From the NCBI GenBank assembly GCA_964408945.1, contig CAYPBJ010000030.1, positions 1 through 27,227 on the forward strand: a stretch of DNA of 27,227 bases, in the 5' to 3' direction. Positions 8,804 to 17,038 of this stretch are shown here, one piece after another. Under the pieces are notes generated by a model. The model was not told the origin of the DNA, ran no database searches, and saw nothing but the letters and a program-made list of their open reading frames with translations. Within the stretch, counting starts at the first letter, position 1; the number at the start of each line of letters is the position of its first letter. Position numbers and translations under genes: made by a program. This DNA comes from VMCP01 sp964408945 (GTDB taxonomy: Bacteria; Bacteroidota; Bacteroidia; NS11-12g; UBA955).

Positions 8804-9733
8804 TTACGAATTGTATATCCTATTTAACTCCTCCCAATTCAGCCTACTAAAACCTAATTGATTTTCCAATTTTACAGTTTTGTTTATTTCTTTATCTATG
8901 TATTTTCCGAGAACCATAAAATATTTATATCGTTGATCGGAGTCTTTTTCTCGCGATGCAAATTCAGTTAATGCGTTTAACACCGCAAACTGATTATTGC
9001 CTAATTGTTCAATATTTCTGCCAAAATATAAATCTATGTTTCTGTCATCTCCATTAAATTCTGGATTAATGAAATTGTCACGATTTATTTTCTTAGAATT
9101 GGATAGGTTAAATAACTTAGATGCAATTGTATTCGCACTCAGACGCAATTGTTCTGAATCGTTTGAATGGGATTTTAAATAATTGAAATAATTATTTAAC
9201 CTATTTCTATATGACTCAAAGTTGCAACGAGTCCATTCGCAACCTATGTCATTAATTTTTTCTGCATCAATGACCTCCTTAAATTGTTCGCTTAAAATTG
9301 ACACACAACCATTACTACACCATTGTCTGTATAAAATGGGAAAATATGTAACCTTATCTGGTTTATTATAAGAGTAGCGCGCTACGATGGTCAAGAAATA
9401 TTCTTCTTTGCTTATGACAAATAAATTTCTATTTATTAATTCAAATTCTAAAGTTAAGTCATTTTCGTGTGGACTTTTATTGATAATTACCTCTAATCTT
9501 AATTTGTCCGGTGCAAATAGTTTATTCATTCTTCTGACCGCGCCTAAAATCACATTTTGAAAACTGGTATGTTTAATCTTTTTAGAAGATTTTTTTACCT
9601 GTATTTCTTTATTGATCAAAGGAACTGAAAGGTGATACATACGTTTAGTGCCTGCTTTCATTGTCCAGTGAAATGCAGGAATATAAAATTCTCGTAACGC
9701 TTCAAATGGACTTGTTTGGTTAATGTTTTTCAT
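8804..9733 (-). CDS. Unrecognised 309-aa protein inside the hsd operon
   Basis: I do not recognise this protein with confidence. It is basic in its first half (KKSSKKIKHTSF) and has no Walker motif, nuclease motif, signal peptide or membrane segment. The stretch YFPILYRQWCSNGCVSIL at about residues 137-154 slightly recalls the (V)CSNGM element of DUF932 proteins, which are plasmid- or phage-type proteins sometimes found near antirestriction genes; this is only a hint. It sits exactly between hsdS and hsdR, with seven-base spacers on both sides, so it is co-expressed with the restriction system. Genes in this position elsewhere can be unrelated toxins, anticodon nucleases or modulators of restriction. 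Nothing here supports one of these over another. Confidence 0.85.
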   Translation of the reverse strand: MKNINQTSPFEALREFYIPAFHWTMKAGTKRMYHLSVPLINKEIQVKKSSKKIKHTSFQNVILGAVRRMNKLFAPDKLRLEVIINKSPHENDLTLEFELINRNLFVISKEEYFLTIVARYSYNKPDKVTYFPILYRQWCSNGCVSILSEQFKEVIDAEKINDIGCEWTRCNFESYRNRLNNYFNYLKSHSNDSEQLRLSANTIASKLFNLSNSKKINRDNFINPEFNGDDRNIDLYFGRNIEQLGNNQFAVLNALTEFASREKDSDQRYKYFMVLGKYIDKEINKTVKLENQLGFSRLNWEELNRIYNS

Positions 9734-9740
9734 GGTGAGT

Positions 9741-10922
9741 TTATTTTATCAATCTTATTTTACCCGTTAACAAGGTTTGCATCATGCCCTGCTTCTGGTG
9801 TTTTAGTTTTTGGAGTTTGTTTTCTAGTTTTTCGATTGATGAGTCAATGTCTTTTAATGTTTCACCAATCATTTTTTGTTCTTCAATTTCTGTGGGCATT
9901 TTAATCCAATAATTAGCTAATGGAGCTCTAACAATTTGAGGTTGTCCAGAACCAGTAATTGTTTGACTAAAATCTTGCTTCAACAACAAATAATAAAAAA
10001 AGACTTTATCAATATTTTTATTATAATCGACATTCATAACCATTGAATTACCCGTAATCCATGAAAAGTTAACTGATTTATTAACCGTTCCACATGTTGA
10101 ACCTCTACAAGTTATCATTACTTGCCACTCCTTGTGATTATACTGATTATAATAACCTACAATACCATTTGCACCATAAACGATATAGCCATCATTCGTG
10201 AATTTATCTGCTGAAATAGTTTGAGGCTGATATATCTCACAAACCTCCCCCAACTTCTTCCTCACCCAACCCTCTTTTGGTTTCAGCAATTCCTGCATCA
10301 CTCCTAGTTTAATGGCTTTCTTTTTTTCGATGAGCTTTTCGGTTTGGGCAATCAGCGCATCCATATCCGATAAGGCATTGGCTATGGCGGTTTGCTCGGG
10401 ATGGGGAGGAAGGATTAAATTATATTCTCTGACAGAGGCTTGTGATATTCCGAAAAAAGTTGTTCCAGATTTAGTCAGTTCAATATGTTTTAAAAAACTT
10501 GGTGAAGCCAAGTGATAGTATAGATACTTTGGTACAAAAGAATTTCTGAGAGGTCTAAAGAGCAACAAATGACTATTTAATGTTGCTTTATGTGGATACG
10601 GAATTAAATCGACATATAATAATTTGCCAATTGTACCGTCTTTAGTCATAAGTACATCTCCAGTTTTAAGCTGTATTTCTTTTGCTAATTGATACCGATT
10701 TTCTGAAACATGATAAACTTCATCCCATCTAATTTCTCCATCTTTGAAATTCATTCCTGTAATTAAAAATGGATCATCGGCATTATTGTTAAATTCAGTT
10801 TGTTTAAGTCCTTGCCACCCAATTCTACCCTTGATGAATGACACATTACTAAAAATGACTATCTCCCAATCCTCAGGAATAACCCCAACCTCTGTTTGTT
10901 TATATCCTTTCTCCACTACCAT
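9741..10922 (-). CDS. hsdS: Type I restriction-modification specificity subunit HsdS
   Basis: 393 aa with the two-half architecture of HsdS. A target-recognition domain (about 1-170, beginning KQTEVGVIPEDW) is followed by a conserved helix (PEQTAIANALSDMDALI, ending GVMQELL). A second target-recognition domain (about 219-345) is followed by a second helix (QKMIGETLKDIDSSIEKL, ending MMQTLLTGKIRL). The two TRDs bind the two halves of a split DNA target and the helices set the spacer. The recognition sequence cannot be read from the protein. Its ATG lies inside the end of hsdM (7-base overlap), so it is coupled to the methylase. Nothing suggests truncation, and no inverted second hsdS copy for phase shuffling is visible in the window. 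Confidence 0.95.
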   Translation of the reverse strand: MVVEKGYKQTEVGVIPEDWEIVIFSNVSFIKGRIGWQGLKQTEFNNNADDPFLITGMNFKDGEIRWDEVYHVSENRYQLAKEIQLKTGDVLMTKDGTIGKLLYVDLIPYPHKATLNSHLLLFRPLRNSFVPKYLYYHLASPSFLKHIELTKSGTTFFGISQASVREYNLILPPHPEQTAIANALSDMDALIAQTEKLIEKKKAIKLGVMQELLKPKEGWVRKKLGEVCEIYQPQTISADKFTNDGYIVYGANGIVGYYNQYNHKEWQVMITCRGSTCGTVNKSVNFSWITGNSMVMNVDYNKNIDKVFFYYLLLKQDFSQTITGSGQPQIVRAPLANYWIKMPTEIEEQKMIGETLKDIDSSIEKLENKLQKLKHQKQGMMQTLLTGKIRLIK

Positions 10923-13333
10923 ACAAATCCCATTTTATTGAGGTGAGCATTAACCTTAGCTTCTAGAGCCGTAAGTTCATTATCTATTTCTGGCAATGGT
11001 GTTTCGTAGCGCTCCATTAACTCTTTAATGCGTCCAGTCAAGCGTTGGCTGATACGTTCCATTTCGCCTTGTATGGCTGCTTCCATGGCATTCATCCATT
11101 TGGCAACCACCACCACTTGCTTTACCTCATCTTCGCTTAGCTTTTGATATTGCTCCAGAGCTTTTTTATCCAGCACTTCAGCTGCTTTCTTTATATCAGC
11201 GTTCAACTTTGTTTGTTGTTCACTGAGATCCAGGTAAAGGTTCAGTACCTCAATTTCATCTGTGGCATCTTTGCTTTTGCCAATTTCTTTTAATCGTTTG
11301 GCAACTGTTCCTTTGTTTACCTTATCAAAATCCGCAAAAATGCCTTCCTCACCACTATGTTCTTCTTCCAGCTCGGTTAATTGGGATATGATATTTTCCC
11401 GTTCAGCTTCCAATGCATCCAAGGCTTCTTTATCAGCCTTAAAGTATTGATTAATCATTAAGCTCGGTGGAATCAAATCACATGTCCAGCCCTTATCGGT
11501 TTCCTTACCCGTTTTTTTATTCTTTTCAATGATGCGATAAGGAGTCGCAACCCAACCATCTTCAGCAATTTGATACAAATCATCTTGCATTACCTCATTC
11601 CAATAGTTCATCAAATGTTGGTAAACATCGTATTTGTCTATTAATGGTTTACCCGTGTAGGTTGTCAACAAGCTCTCTGCAATTTGATGGATGATTTGTT
11701 TGGGTTTAAAGCCGTTTTTAAGTGCTTTAAGTTCTTTTGTTGCATCAGTCTCCCAAGTTTTAAAAACATCGCTCATATTGGCTGAAAATGCCTTAAAATC
11801 GGAATGATTGAATATGGTTTGTTTGATGGCATCTTTTGCCACCTTGCCATCCAAATAACCTTTGCGTTTTGATGGTTGAAACAATGAATCCTTTAAACCA
11901 GGGTATGCAGCCCAATATTCAGCCAATGCATCCACATCACGCTCAGGAATACCACCCAACAAATGCGCTGAAATATCCTGTATATCTTCTGCTTCCTGGC
12001 TATCAATGTAACGTGGTATGTTTAAGTTGTAATCGTTTTTAGGATCAGCAATTTCTTCATTGCTCACAAAACGGCTGTATTTGGGTATTTCCTGTTGCTT
12101 GTTGAACACATCCACAATTTTATGGATGTCCTGGTCACGCAATCGATTTTTATTACCATCCTTTATGAATCCTTTGCTGGCATCAACCATAAAAATGCCC
12201 TTGCGTTGTTCAGCATCTTCTTTATCGATAACTATAATGCAGGCTGGAATACCCGTACCATAAAACAGGTTGGCAGGCAAACCGATGATTCCCTTTATGA
12301 ATCCTTTCTTGATGATGTTTTTGCGAATCTCAGCTTCTGCATTACCACGGAACAATACACCATGAGGGAGAATCACAGCACCTTTACCCGTGCTTTTTAA
12401 TGAAGCTATGATATGCAACAAAAATGCATAATCACCATTTTTCTCAGGTGGAATACCAAAACCTGTAAAGCGATCAAATTCATCTTCACTAGGGTTAAAA
12501 CCTTGTGTCCAATTTTTTAAGGAAAATGGTGGATTGGCAACCGAGTAATCAAAGGTCTTTAAATGTCCGTGTTCATTTAGGAATAAAGGATTTGATAAGG
12601 TACTTTGCCCTTTAGTGATTTCTGCGGTTGGGTTGTTGTGCAGAATCATGTTCATTTTCGCCAAAGCCGCAGTTGCTCCGTCTTTTTCTTGTCCGAATAA
12701 TGAAGCTGGACCCTCACATTCGTCAGCCACTTTCAATAGCAGTGAACCTGAACCCGAAGTAGGATCATAAAACGATTGGTTTTGTTTAACTCCCTTTTTG
12801 ATGCCAATAACCATTGCCATAATGCGGCTAACCTCTGAAGGGGTATAAAACTGTCCTTTTGCTTTACCTGACTCGGTTGCAAAATGGCGCATGAGGTATT
12901 CGTAAGCATCTCCTAAGATATCGTCACCACCGGCTTTGTTTTTGCTAAAGTTTAAGGATGGGTTCTCAAAGATGGCAACCAATTCACTTAATCGGTCAAT
13001 CATCTCTTTACCTTTACCCAGTTTCTCTTCATCGTTGAAGGAAACCACATCTATGATATTTTGTAAATCGTTTGCTTTGGCTATTTTTCCAATGGCAATA
13101 TCAATTTGCTCACCAATATCCTTTGTTCCTTTTAAAGCAGCCACATCTTTAAATGAAGCTCCTTTGGGAACTTCAATCAACGCATATGGATCAGCTTCGG
13201 CTTTATCACTTACATACTTCAGGAACAATAGTACCAATACATAATCCTTATATTGAGATGCGTCCATTCCACCTCTGAGTGCATCAGCGCCTTGCCACAG
13301 GCTGCTGTATAGTTCTGATTTTTTTATTGCCAT
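10916..13333 (-). CDS. hsdM: Type I restriction-modification methyltransferase HsdM, long form
   Basis: 805 aa. The N-terminal HsdM helical domain (about 1-150, LWQGADALRGGMDASQYKDY) is followed by the N6-adenine methyltransferase domain. SAM-binding motif I is DPTSGSGSL (about 190-198) and catalytic motif IV is NPPF (about 267-270); QFYTPSEVSR precedes them, as is typical. It transfers methyl groups from SAM to adenine in the HsdS-defined target, protecting host DNA and forming the core that HsdR joins. Many HsdM proteins are about 500 aa. The extra roughly 300 residues here are helical and coiled-coil-rich (for example TELEEEHSGEEGIF and later Glu/Lys-rich stretches), a variant seen in a subset of Type I systems. 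It is the first gene of the operon and is divergent from the radC-like gene across 161 bases. Confidence 0.96.
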   Translation of the reverse strand: MAIKKSELYSSLWQGADALRGGMDASQYKDYVLVLLFLKYVSDKAEADPYALIEVPKGASFKDVAALKGTKDIGEQIDIAIGKIAKANDLQNIIDVVSFNDEEKLGKGKEMIDRLSELVAIFENPSLNFSKNKAGGDDILGDAYEYLMRHFATESGKAKGQFYTPSEVSRIMAMVIGIKKGVKQNQSFYDPTSGSGSLLLKVADECEGPASLFGQEKDGATAALAKMNMILHNNPTAEITKGQSTLSNPLFLNEHGHLKTFDYSVANPPFSLKNWTQGFNPSEDEFDRFTGFGIPPEKNGDYAFLLHIIASLKSTGKGAVILPHGVLFRGNAEAEIRKNIIKKGFIKGIIGLPANLFYGTGIPACIIVIDKEDAEQRKGIFMVDASKGFIKDGNKNRLRDQDIHKIVDVFNKQQEIPKYSRFVSNEEIADPKNDYNLNIPRYIDSQEAEDIQDISAHLLGGIPERDVDALAEYWAAYPGLKDSLFQPSKRKGYLDGKVAKDAIKQTIFNHSDFKAFSANMSDVFKTWETDATKELKALKNGFKPKQIIHQIAESLLTTYTGKPLIDKYDVYQHLMNYWNEVMQDDLYQIAEDGWVATPYRIIEKNKKTGKETDKGWTCDLIPPSLMINQYFKADKEALDALEAERENIISQLTELEEEHSGEEGIFADFDKVNKGTVAKRLKEIGKSKDATDEIEVLNLYLDLSEQQTKLNADIKKAAEVLDKKALEQYQKLSEDEVKQVVVVAKWMNAMEAAIQGEMERISQRLTGRIKELMERYETPLPEIDNELTALEAKVNAHLNKMGFVW

Positions 13334-13494
13334 ACGATATTTTCTCTACGAATCTGAAAATCAAGTTTAATCTGCCAAGTTAATAATTATTGAACTTTAA
13401 ATAAAGTGGATTTCCTGAATCTAAGGAATTACTTGGTGCGGATAGGTTTCCAATTTCTAATCATCCAACTAAACTTTTAAATAACACAATCACC

Positions 13495-13944
13495 ATGAAA
13501 AACAATACCATTCAAGAGATTCAAATTCTCTACCCCAACAAGGTTACTTCTTCTGGATATTACATCAGAAGCTCTAAACACGCAAATACTGCGTTTCTAT
13601 CTATTTTTAATCCTAACACTATCTCAATTCAAGAGGAGTTTAAAGTCCTCTACCTCAATAGAGCCAATAAAATTATCGGCTCCTATGATGGGTTCCGAGG
13701 GGGCATTACAGGGGTGGGGGTAGATCCTAGGATAATCTTCTCAATCGCCCTTAAATGCTTAGCTGTAGGGCTCGTAGTTGCACACAATCATCCCAGCGGG
13801 AACTTGAACCCATCCGAGGAAGATAAAGATTTGACGAAAAGATTAATTAAAACTGGACAGCTCCTAGACATCCAAGTTTTAGATCATCTTATTTTAGTTC
13901 CAGATGGAGCTTATTTTAGTTTCTCTGATGAGGGGTTGATGTAA
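13495..13944 (+). CDS. RadC-like JAB/MPN-domain protein (element-associated short form)
   Basis: 149 aa corresponding to the JAB domain of RadC-family proteins, without the N-terminal helix-hairpin-helix of chromosomal RadC. The JAMM-type metal site is visible: a Glu at 47-48 (IQEEF), HNHPSG (His97, His99) and Asp110 in SEEDKD. Short RadC proteins of this type are common on Bacteroidota integrative elements and plasmids. Their biochemical role is unsettled, and the old link to DNA repair is doubtful. The gene is alone on the plus strand between the restriction operon and the DUF3987 gene, has its own terminator, and is divergent from hsdM, with which it shares a 161-base upstream region. Cytoplasmic. 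Confidence 0.93.
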   Translation: MKNNTIQEIQILYPNKVTSSGYYIRSSKHANTAFLSIFNPNTISIQEEFKVLYLNRANKIIGSYDGFRGGITGVGVDPRIIFSIALKCLAVGLVVAHNHPSGNLNPSEEDKDLTKRLIKTGQLLDIQVLDHLILVPDGAYFSFSDEGLM

Positions 13945-14042
13945 TCATTAATCGTGACTTTTAATAAATTATCAATTTTAAATAATTAGATGTAAAAAAC
14001 ATGTTGGTGTTATTTTGAACTTATACATTATGAAGAGAATAG

Positions 14043-14076
14043 CCTTCCCCTTTTGATAGAGGGGAAGGTATTTTTA
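14043..14076 (+). terminator. Intrinsic terminator of the radC-like gene
   Basis: The arms CCTTCCCC (14043-14050) and GGGGAAGG (14061-14068) form a perfect 8-bp stem with a 10-base loop, followed by TATTTTTATTT. It lies about 100 bases after the radC-like stop and has a T-tract only on the plus strand. It also shields that gene from the convergent DUF3987 gene. Confidence 0.8.
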
Positions 14077-14160
14077 TTTCAGTATTATCGACTGACTGTA
14101 ACTGTGGGAGACTATTAACTGCCCCTATTAGGATTTAATATTCCATATATTCCATAAATT

Positions 14161-15819
14161 CTATCGGGTTGCTTCGTACACGCCATGGGATGTTTTATTA
14201 ACAAAGCCAAGTTTAATTAATCGATTTAATTGCGCATTTAATGTTGATTGTGGAGTTTCTTCACCTAATTTGGCTTTTAAATCGCCAAATGAAAGTTTAG
14301 TGTTAGATTGTTCAAGAATACGGTATAGGGGCTTCAGATTGGTAGGGCAGGAATCGATTTTTCTTACTTGAGCCATAAATAATGAATGTTTGAAACAAAC
14401 ATCAAAAATGTTTAAAGCTGATAGAAAGTCAAGATCGGTACAAAAGATTTTATTAGACGGTTCAACATTTCGGCAAATTGTTAAAACCATCGCTAATCTT
14501 TGTAAAATATTACCTCCTCTCGTTACAATTGATTGAAGGTCGTCGGCCTCCAATTCTTGAATAGTTTCCAATTGATCTTGAAGATAATTATTGAATAAAT
14601 TTTGTTGATTTTCCTGAAGTGAAAAAATAATCTTATTTGAACCGTATGAAGCCATTAGACCATTAAGGTGCTTTTCATAAATTGCTTTGCCTAATTCCTT
14701 CATGTTGTATGTTTTGTCGAATGGGTTAATCCAAGTAACTTTTTCGCCAAACGTGTACATTAAAAACCTCTGATGAAGTCCTGTTTGAATGTCATTAATG
14801 ATATTAGTGAATTGATTTGGCGTGCCAGTATAAAGGATACTGCATCTTGGACTCTCAATCGTCACATTTCCATTTATCCTAGTTTTGTTTACCCTTTGAT
14901 GATCAAAAATCAATCTAAAGTAGGGTGATAGATTACTCCATTCTTGACAAGCCTGCGTATCCATCTCATTAGTGTAGATTATGCCTAATCCTTTATTGAT
15001 AGCGAGAGATTCAATTAATGCGGAATCGCTAGTGTTAGCGCTAATGATTAAAGTTTTTTCCCTAGGTGGAGGTATTTGCGCACTATTGGGTAAACTTTGG
15101 TATTTTAGCATCTGTTCCTTAAAATGCTCATGCATTTTCGTAACCAAAGGTTGCACTAGATACTCTCCAATTCTAACATTTGATTTTCCAGTTGAAGAGG
15201 GTGCAACGATCACCGTAAATAAATTTGCATGATGATAATCATTTGAATATTGCGCATATACCATGGGGAACAATGATGAAAGGAAAGTCAATGACGATAG
15301 TAGTGCAATGTCCTTATGGTTTGGATTTTCAAATGGCTCTGTTAATTCAGCAAGAATTGGGGGCAAATTACAAAAGGTTGACTTAGAAAATGTGGGTAAT
15401 TCAGACCTGGTTTTTACTGTTAAAGGTCTTTGAGTTTCAATGAAAGACTCGTTCATGGACCCCATGGAATTTATGGAATTTGTGGAATTTGAATTACTGT
15501 CTTTTTGAGTTTTACCTAAATTGTTGTGGTTTAATTTTGAATCACTCAATAGATCCATGTTTTTTTGTGTAGGCAACATCTCATCGTAGATGTACATCCC
15601 GTTTTTTAATTTTAGATTCATAATTCTAATCTTTAAATGATTTAACTTGTTTGTCCCATTTCCGAATGACTGAGGAAGGGCACAATAAAATTTAGTATTC
15701 ATCAATCGAGGTGAACAAAACACATCAATTCCAAACACTTCGCAGGGCTCTGAAAATTGTAATGAGACTACCAGGAGGTGTTTCCTTTGTACTTTGGATT
15801 TATTTGTGCTTTTTGACAT
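14161..15819 (-). CDS. DUF3987 P-loop protein (primase/helicase-like element protein)
   Basis: 552 aa. The core from about residue 140 matches DUF3987 proteins (YfjI-like): ELPTFSKSTFCNLPPILAEL, then Walker A APSSTGKS (206-213), then a Walker B-like IIYTNEMDT. The C-terminal 60 residues (LSFGDLKAKLGEETPQSTL onward) look like a winged helix. These proteins are typical of Bacteroidota integrative elements and phages, where they are thought to help element replication as helicase or primase partners. The first 66 residues are not typical of the family, so an internal start at Met67 (MNLKLKNGMYIYDEM) is possible. Residues about 108-124 are a low-complexity Asn/Ser/Met run encoded by TGGAATT-type DNA repeats. 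It is the last gene of the integrase module, 101 bases after the 269-aa gene. Confidence 0.85.
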   Translation of the reverse strand: MSKSTNKSKVQRKHLLVVSLQFSEPCEVFGIDVFCSPRLMNTKFYCALPQSFGNGTNKLNHLKIRIMNLKLKNGMYIYDEMLPTQKNMDLLSDSKLNHNNLGKTQKDSNSNSTNSINSMGSMNESFIETQRPLTVKTRSELPTFSKSTFCNLPPILAELTEPFENPNHKDIALLSSLTFLSSLFPMVYAQYSNDYHHANLFTVIVAPSSTGKSNVRIGEYLVQPLVTKMHEHFKEQMLKYQSLPNSAQIPPPREKTLIISANTSDSALIESLAINKGLGIIYTNEMDTQACQEWSNLSPYFRLIFDHQRVNKTRINGNVTIESPRCSILYTGTPNQFTNIINDIQTGLHQRFLMYTFGEKVTWINPFDKTYNMKELGKAIYEKHLNGLMASYGSNKIIFSLQENQQNLFNNYLQDQLETIQELEADDLQSIVTRGGNILQRLAMVLTICRNVEPSNKIFCTDLDFLSALNIFDVCFKHSLFMAQVRKIDSCPTNLKPLYRILEQSNTKLSFGDLKAKLGEETPQSTLNAQLNRLIKLGFVNKTSHGVYEATR

Positions 15820-15857
15820 CGATATGATGCCACAAAGAAAATTATAGAAAACAGGGC

Positions 15858-15885
15858 GATTAGACAGAAAAAAATATATCTAATC
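15858..15885 (-). repeat. Perfect inverted repeat before the DUF3987 gene
   Basis: GATTAGA (15858-15864) and TCTAATC (15879-15885) can pair around a 14-base AT-rich loop, 39 bases before the DUF3987 start. It could be an operator or a leader hairpin. There is no T-tract outside the stem on the minus strand, so it is not a standard terminator. Confidence 0.3.
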
Positions 15886-15920
15886 AGATGCTCGAATTGA
15901 ATATACGATCAATATGATAA

Positions 15921-16730
15921 TTATTCTCTTCTCAAGAGAGTTAGAATTGTTTCTTTTGTATTTAAGGCACTAGTGTCTTTTCTTCTAAGTTTGCTAGTAC
16001 TAGAGTATAATGCCTTATCCATATTTGTTAATTTTAATGGTCTATTATTTTTATTCCCTTTGCCCTCTTTGTTCGTGCAAAATTCGTTTTCAATGATATG
16101 TGCTACTCGTTGTCTATCTTCAGGTTTTAGAATATTTGAGTTAAAGAGCAATCCAAATAATATGGAGATATCATTTTTATTTAAATTGATATTGATTTTT
16201 TTACTTGCAATGTCAAGTTGAGCGTTTTCTGTTCTCTCTTTCTTGAAAAATGTTTCGAATCTGTTAGAGATGTAAGCAATTACCAACCCCTCTAAATGCT
16301 CTTGAGGTGTAGCTTCGAGGAAAATATTTTGAAGGATGTCTAATTGTTCATCCAAAAATTCATTTCTAATCCGAAGAGGTACGTTATCCGATAATCCTTT
16401 TACTTTTTCTAGGTGTATTTCGATGAAACTATTTAAATATGCAGGGATTATGTATTCAGGGTTGGATTTGAAACTTTTAAATTTACTTAAACTTATTAAA
16501 TTCTGGTCTAAGTGTTCTCCAAATGCGTAGCTAGTCCAATTATATTTGCAAATGCTTGTTTTTTTTAAGCCATTATTCAATGGAATCCCTGATTCATCAA
16601 GTTTAAAGATTATTTCTTCTTTAGTGATTTCAACGAGCTTTTCTTTTTTTAAATAACCTGGCTCCATTTGAAACTCATTCCAACTTATTTCTAAAAGTGA
16701 TTTGATATTTTGAGTATAATTATAATTCAT
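15921..16730 (-). CDS. Unrecognised 269-aa element protein
   Basis: I do not recognise this protein. It is hydrophilic, has no signal peptide, membrane segment or catalytic motif, and is rich in Lys and Asn. The C-terminal third (from NLNKNDISILFGLLFNSNIL to LRRKDTSALNTKETILTLL) has the layout of the C-terminal part of RteC-type regulators of Bacteroides conjugative transposons: a helical segment, a loop, then an Arg-rich helix. The resemblance is weak and may be accidental. It follows the HTH gene by 27 bases and precedes the DUF3987 gene, so it belongs to the integration/regulation module. A regulatory or excision-related role would fit that position but is not shown by the sequence. Confidence 0.8.
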   Translation of the reverse strand: MNYNYTQNIKSLLEISWNEFQMEPGYLKKEKLVEITKEEIIFKLDESGIPLNNGLKKTSICKYNWTSYAFGEHLDQNLISLSKFKSFKSNPEYIIPAYLNSFIEIHLEKVKGLSDNVPLRIRNEFLDEQLDILQNIFLEATPQEHLEGLVIAYISNRFETFFKKERTENAQLDIASKKININLNKNDISILFGLLFNSNILKPEDRQRVAHIIENEFCTNKEGKGNKNNRPLKLTNMDKALYSSTSKLRRKDTSALNTKETILTLLRRE

Positions 16731-16757
16731 GAAACAGACACTTCACGAATTAAGTAA

Positions 16758-17033
16758 TTATTTACATTCTCTGCAAAGCACTTTATGTCTTTCTATTTCA
16801 GCCAATACGGAATTGATGTCATAATAGTAGATGTTTCCGTATTTGCTGAATGTTAGCTTGCCAGATTGTCTTAATTCATGCAGTTTGGTATTAGAAATGC
16901 CGAGGTATTCCTGAACCTCACTGCCTCTAATCCATTTCTTACCTTCTTGAGTGGATTTACGCTGGGGGATTAGACTCAATAATAGGGATTTGATTTCCTC
17001 CAAATCCTGTTTGGTTGCAATTTCAATCTTCAT
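16758..17033 (-). CDS. Small helix-turn-helix protein (excisionase-like)
   Basis: 91 aa. The central part, KKWIRGSEVQEYLGISNTKL followed by HELRQSGKLTFSKYGNIYYY, is the MerR-like winged HTH of the HTH_17 type used by excisionases and element regulators. The N-terminus is a short charged helix, and the C-terminus ends with a CxxC-like pair (LCREC). It starts five bases after the integrase stop, so the two are co-transcribed, which fits a recombination directionality factor that bends DNA at the attachment site. It could instead be a transcription regulator of the element; similar proteins do both. Confidence 0.85.
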   Translation of the reverse strand: MKIEIATKQDLEEIKSLLLSLIPQRKSTQEGKKWIRGSEVQEYLGISNTKLHELRQSGKLTFSKYGNIYYYDINSVLAEIERHKVLCRECK

Positions 17034-17038
17034 AAACT

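Noticed and set aside
9741..10922. Phase-variable shufflon of hsdS
   Set aside because: Only one hsdS is present, no inverted partial copy or invertase gene is nearby, and the integrase belongs to the element end 7 kb away.
12095..12400. 101-aa plus-strand ORF opposite hsdM
   Set aside because: It lies entirely within the conserved methyltransferase coding sequence on the other strand and has no supporting signal.
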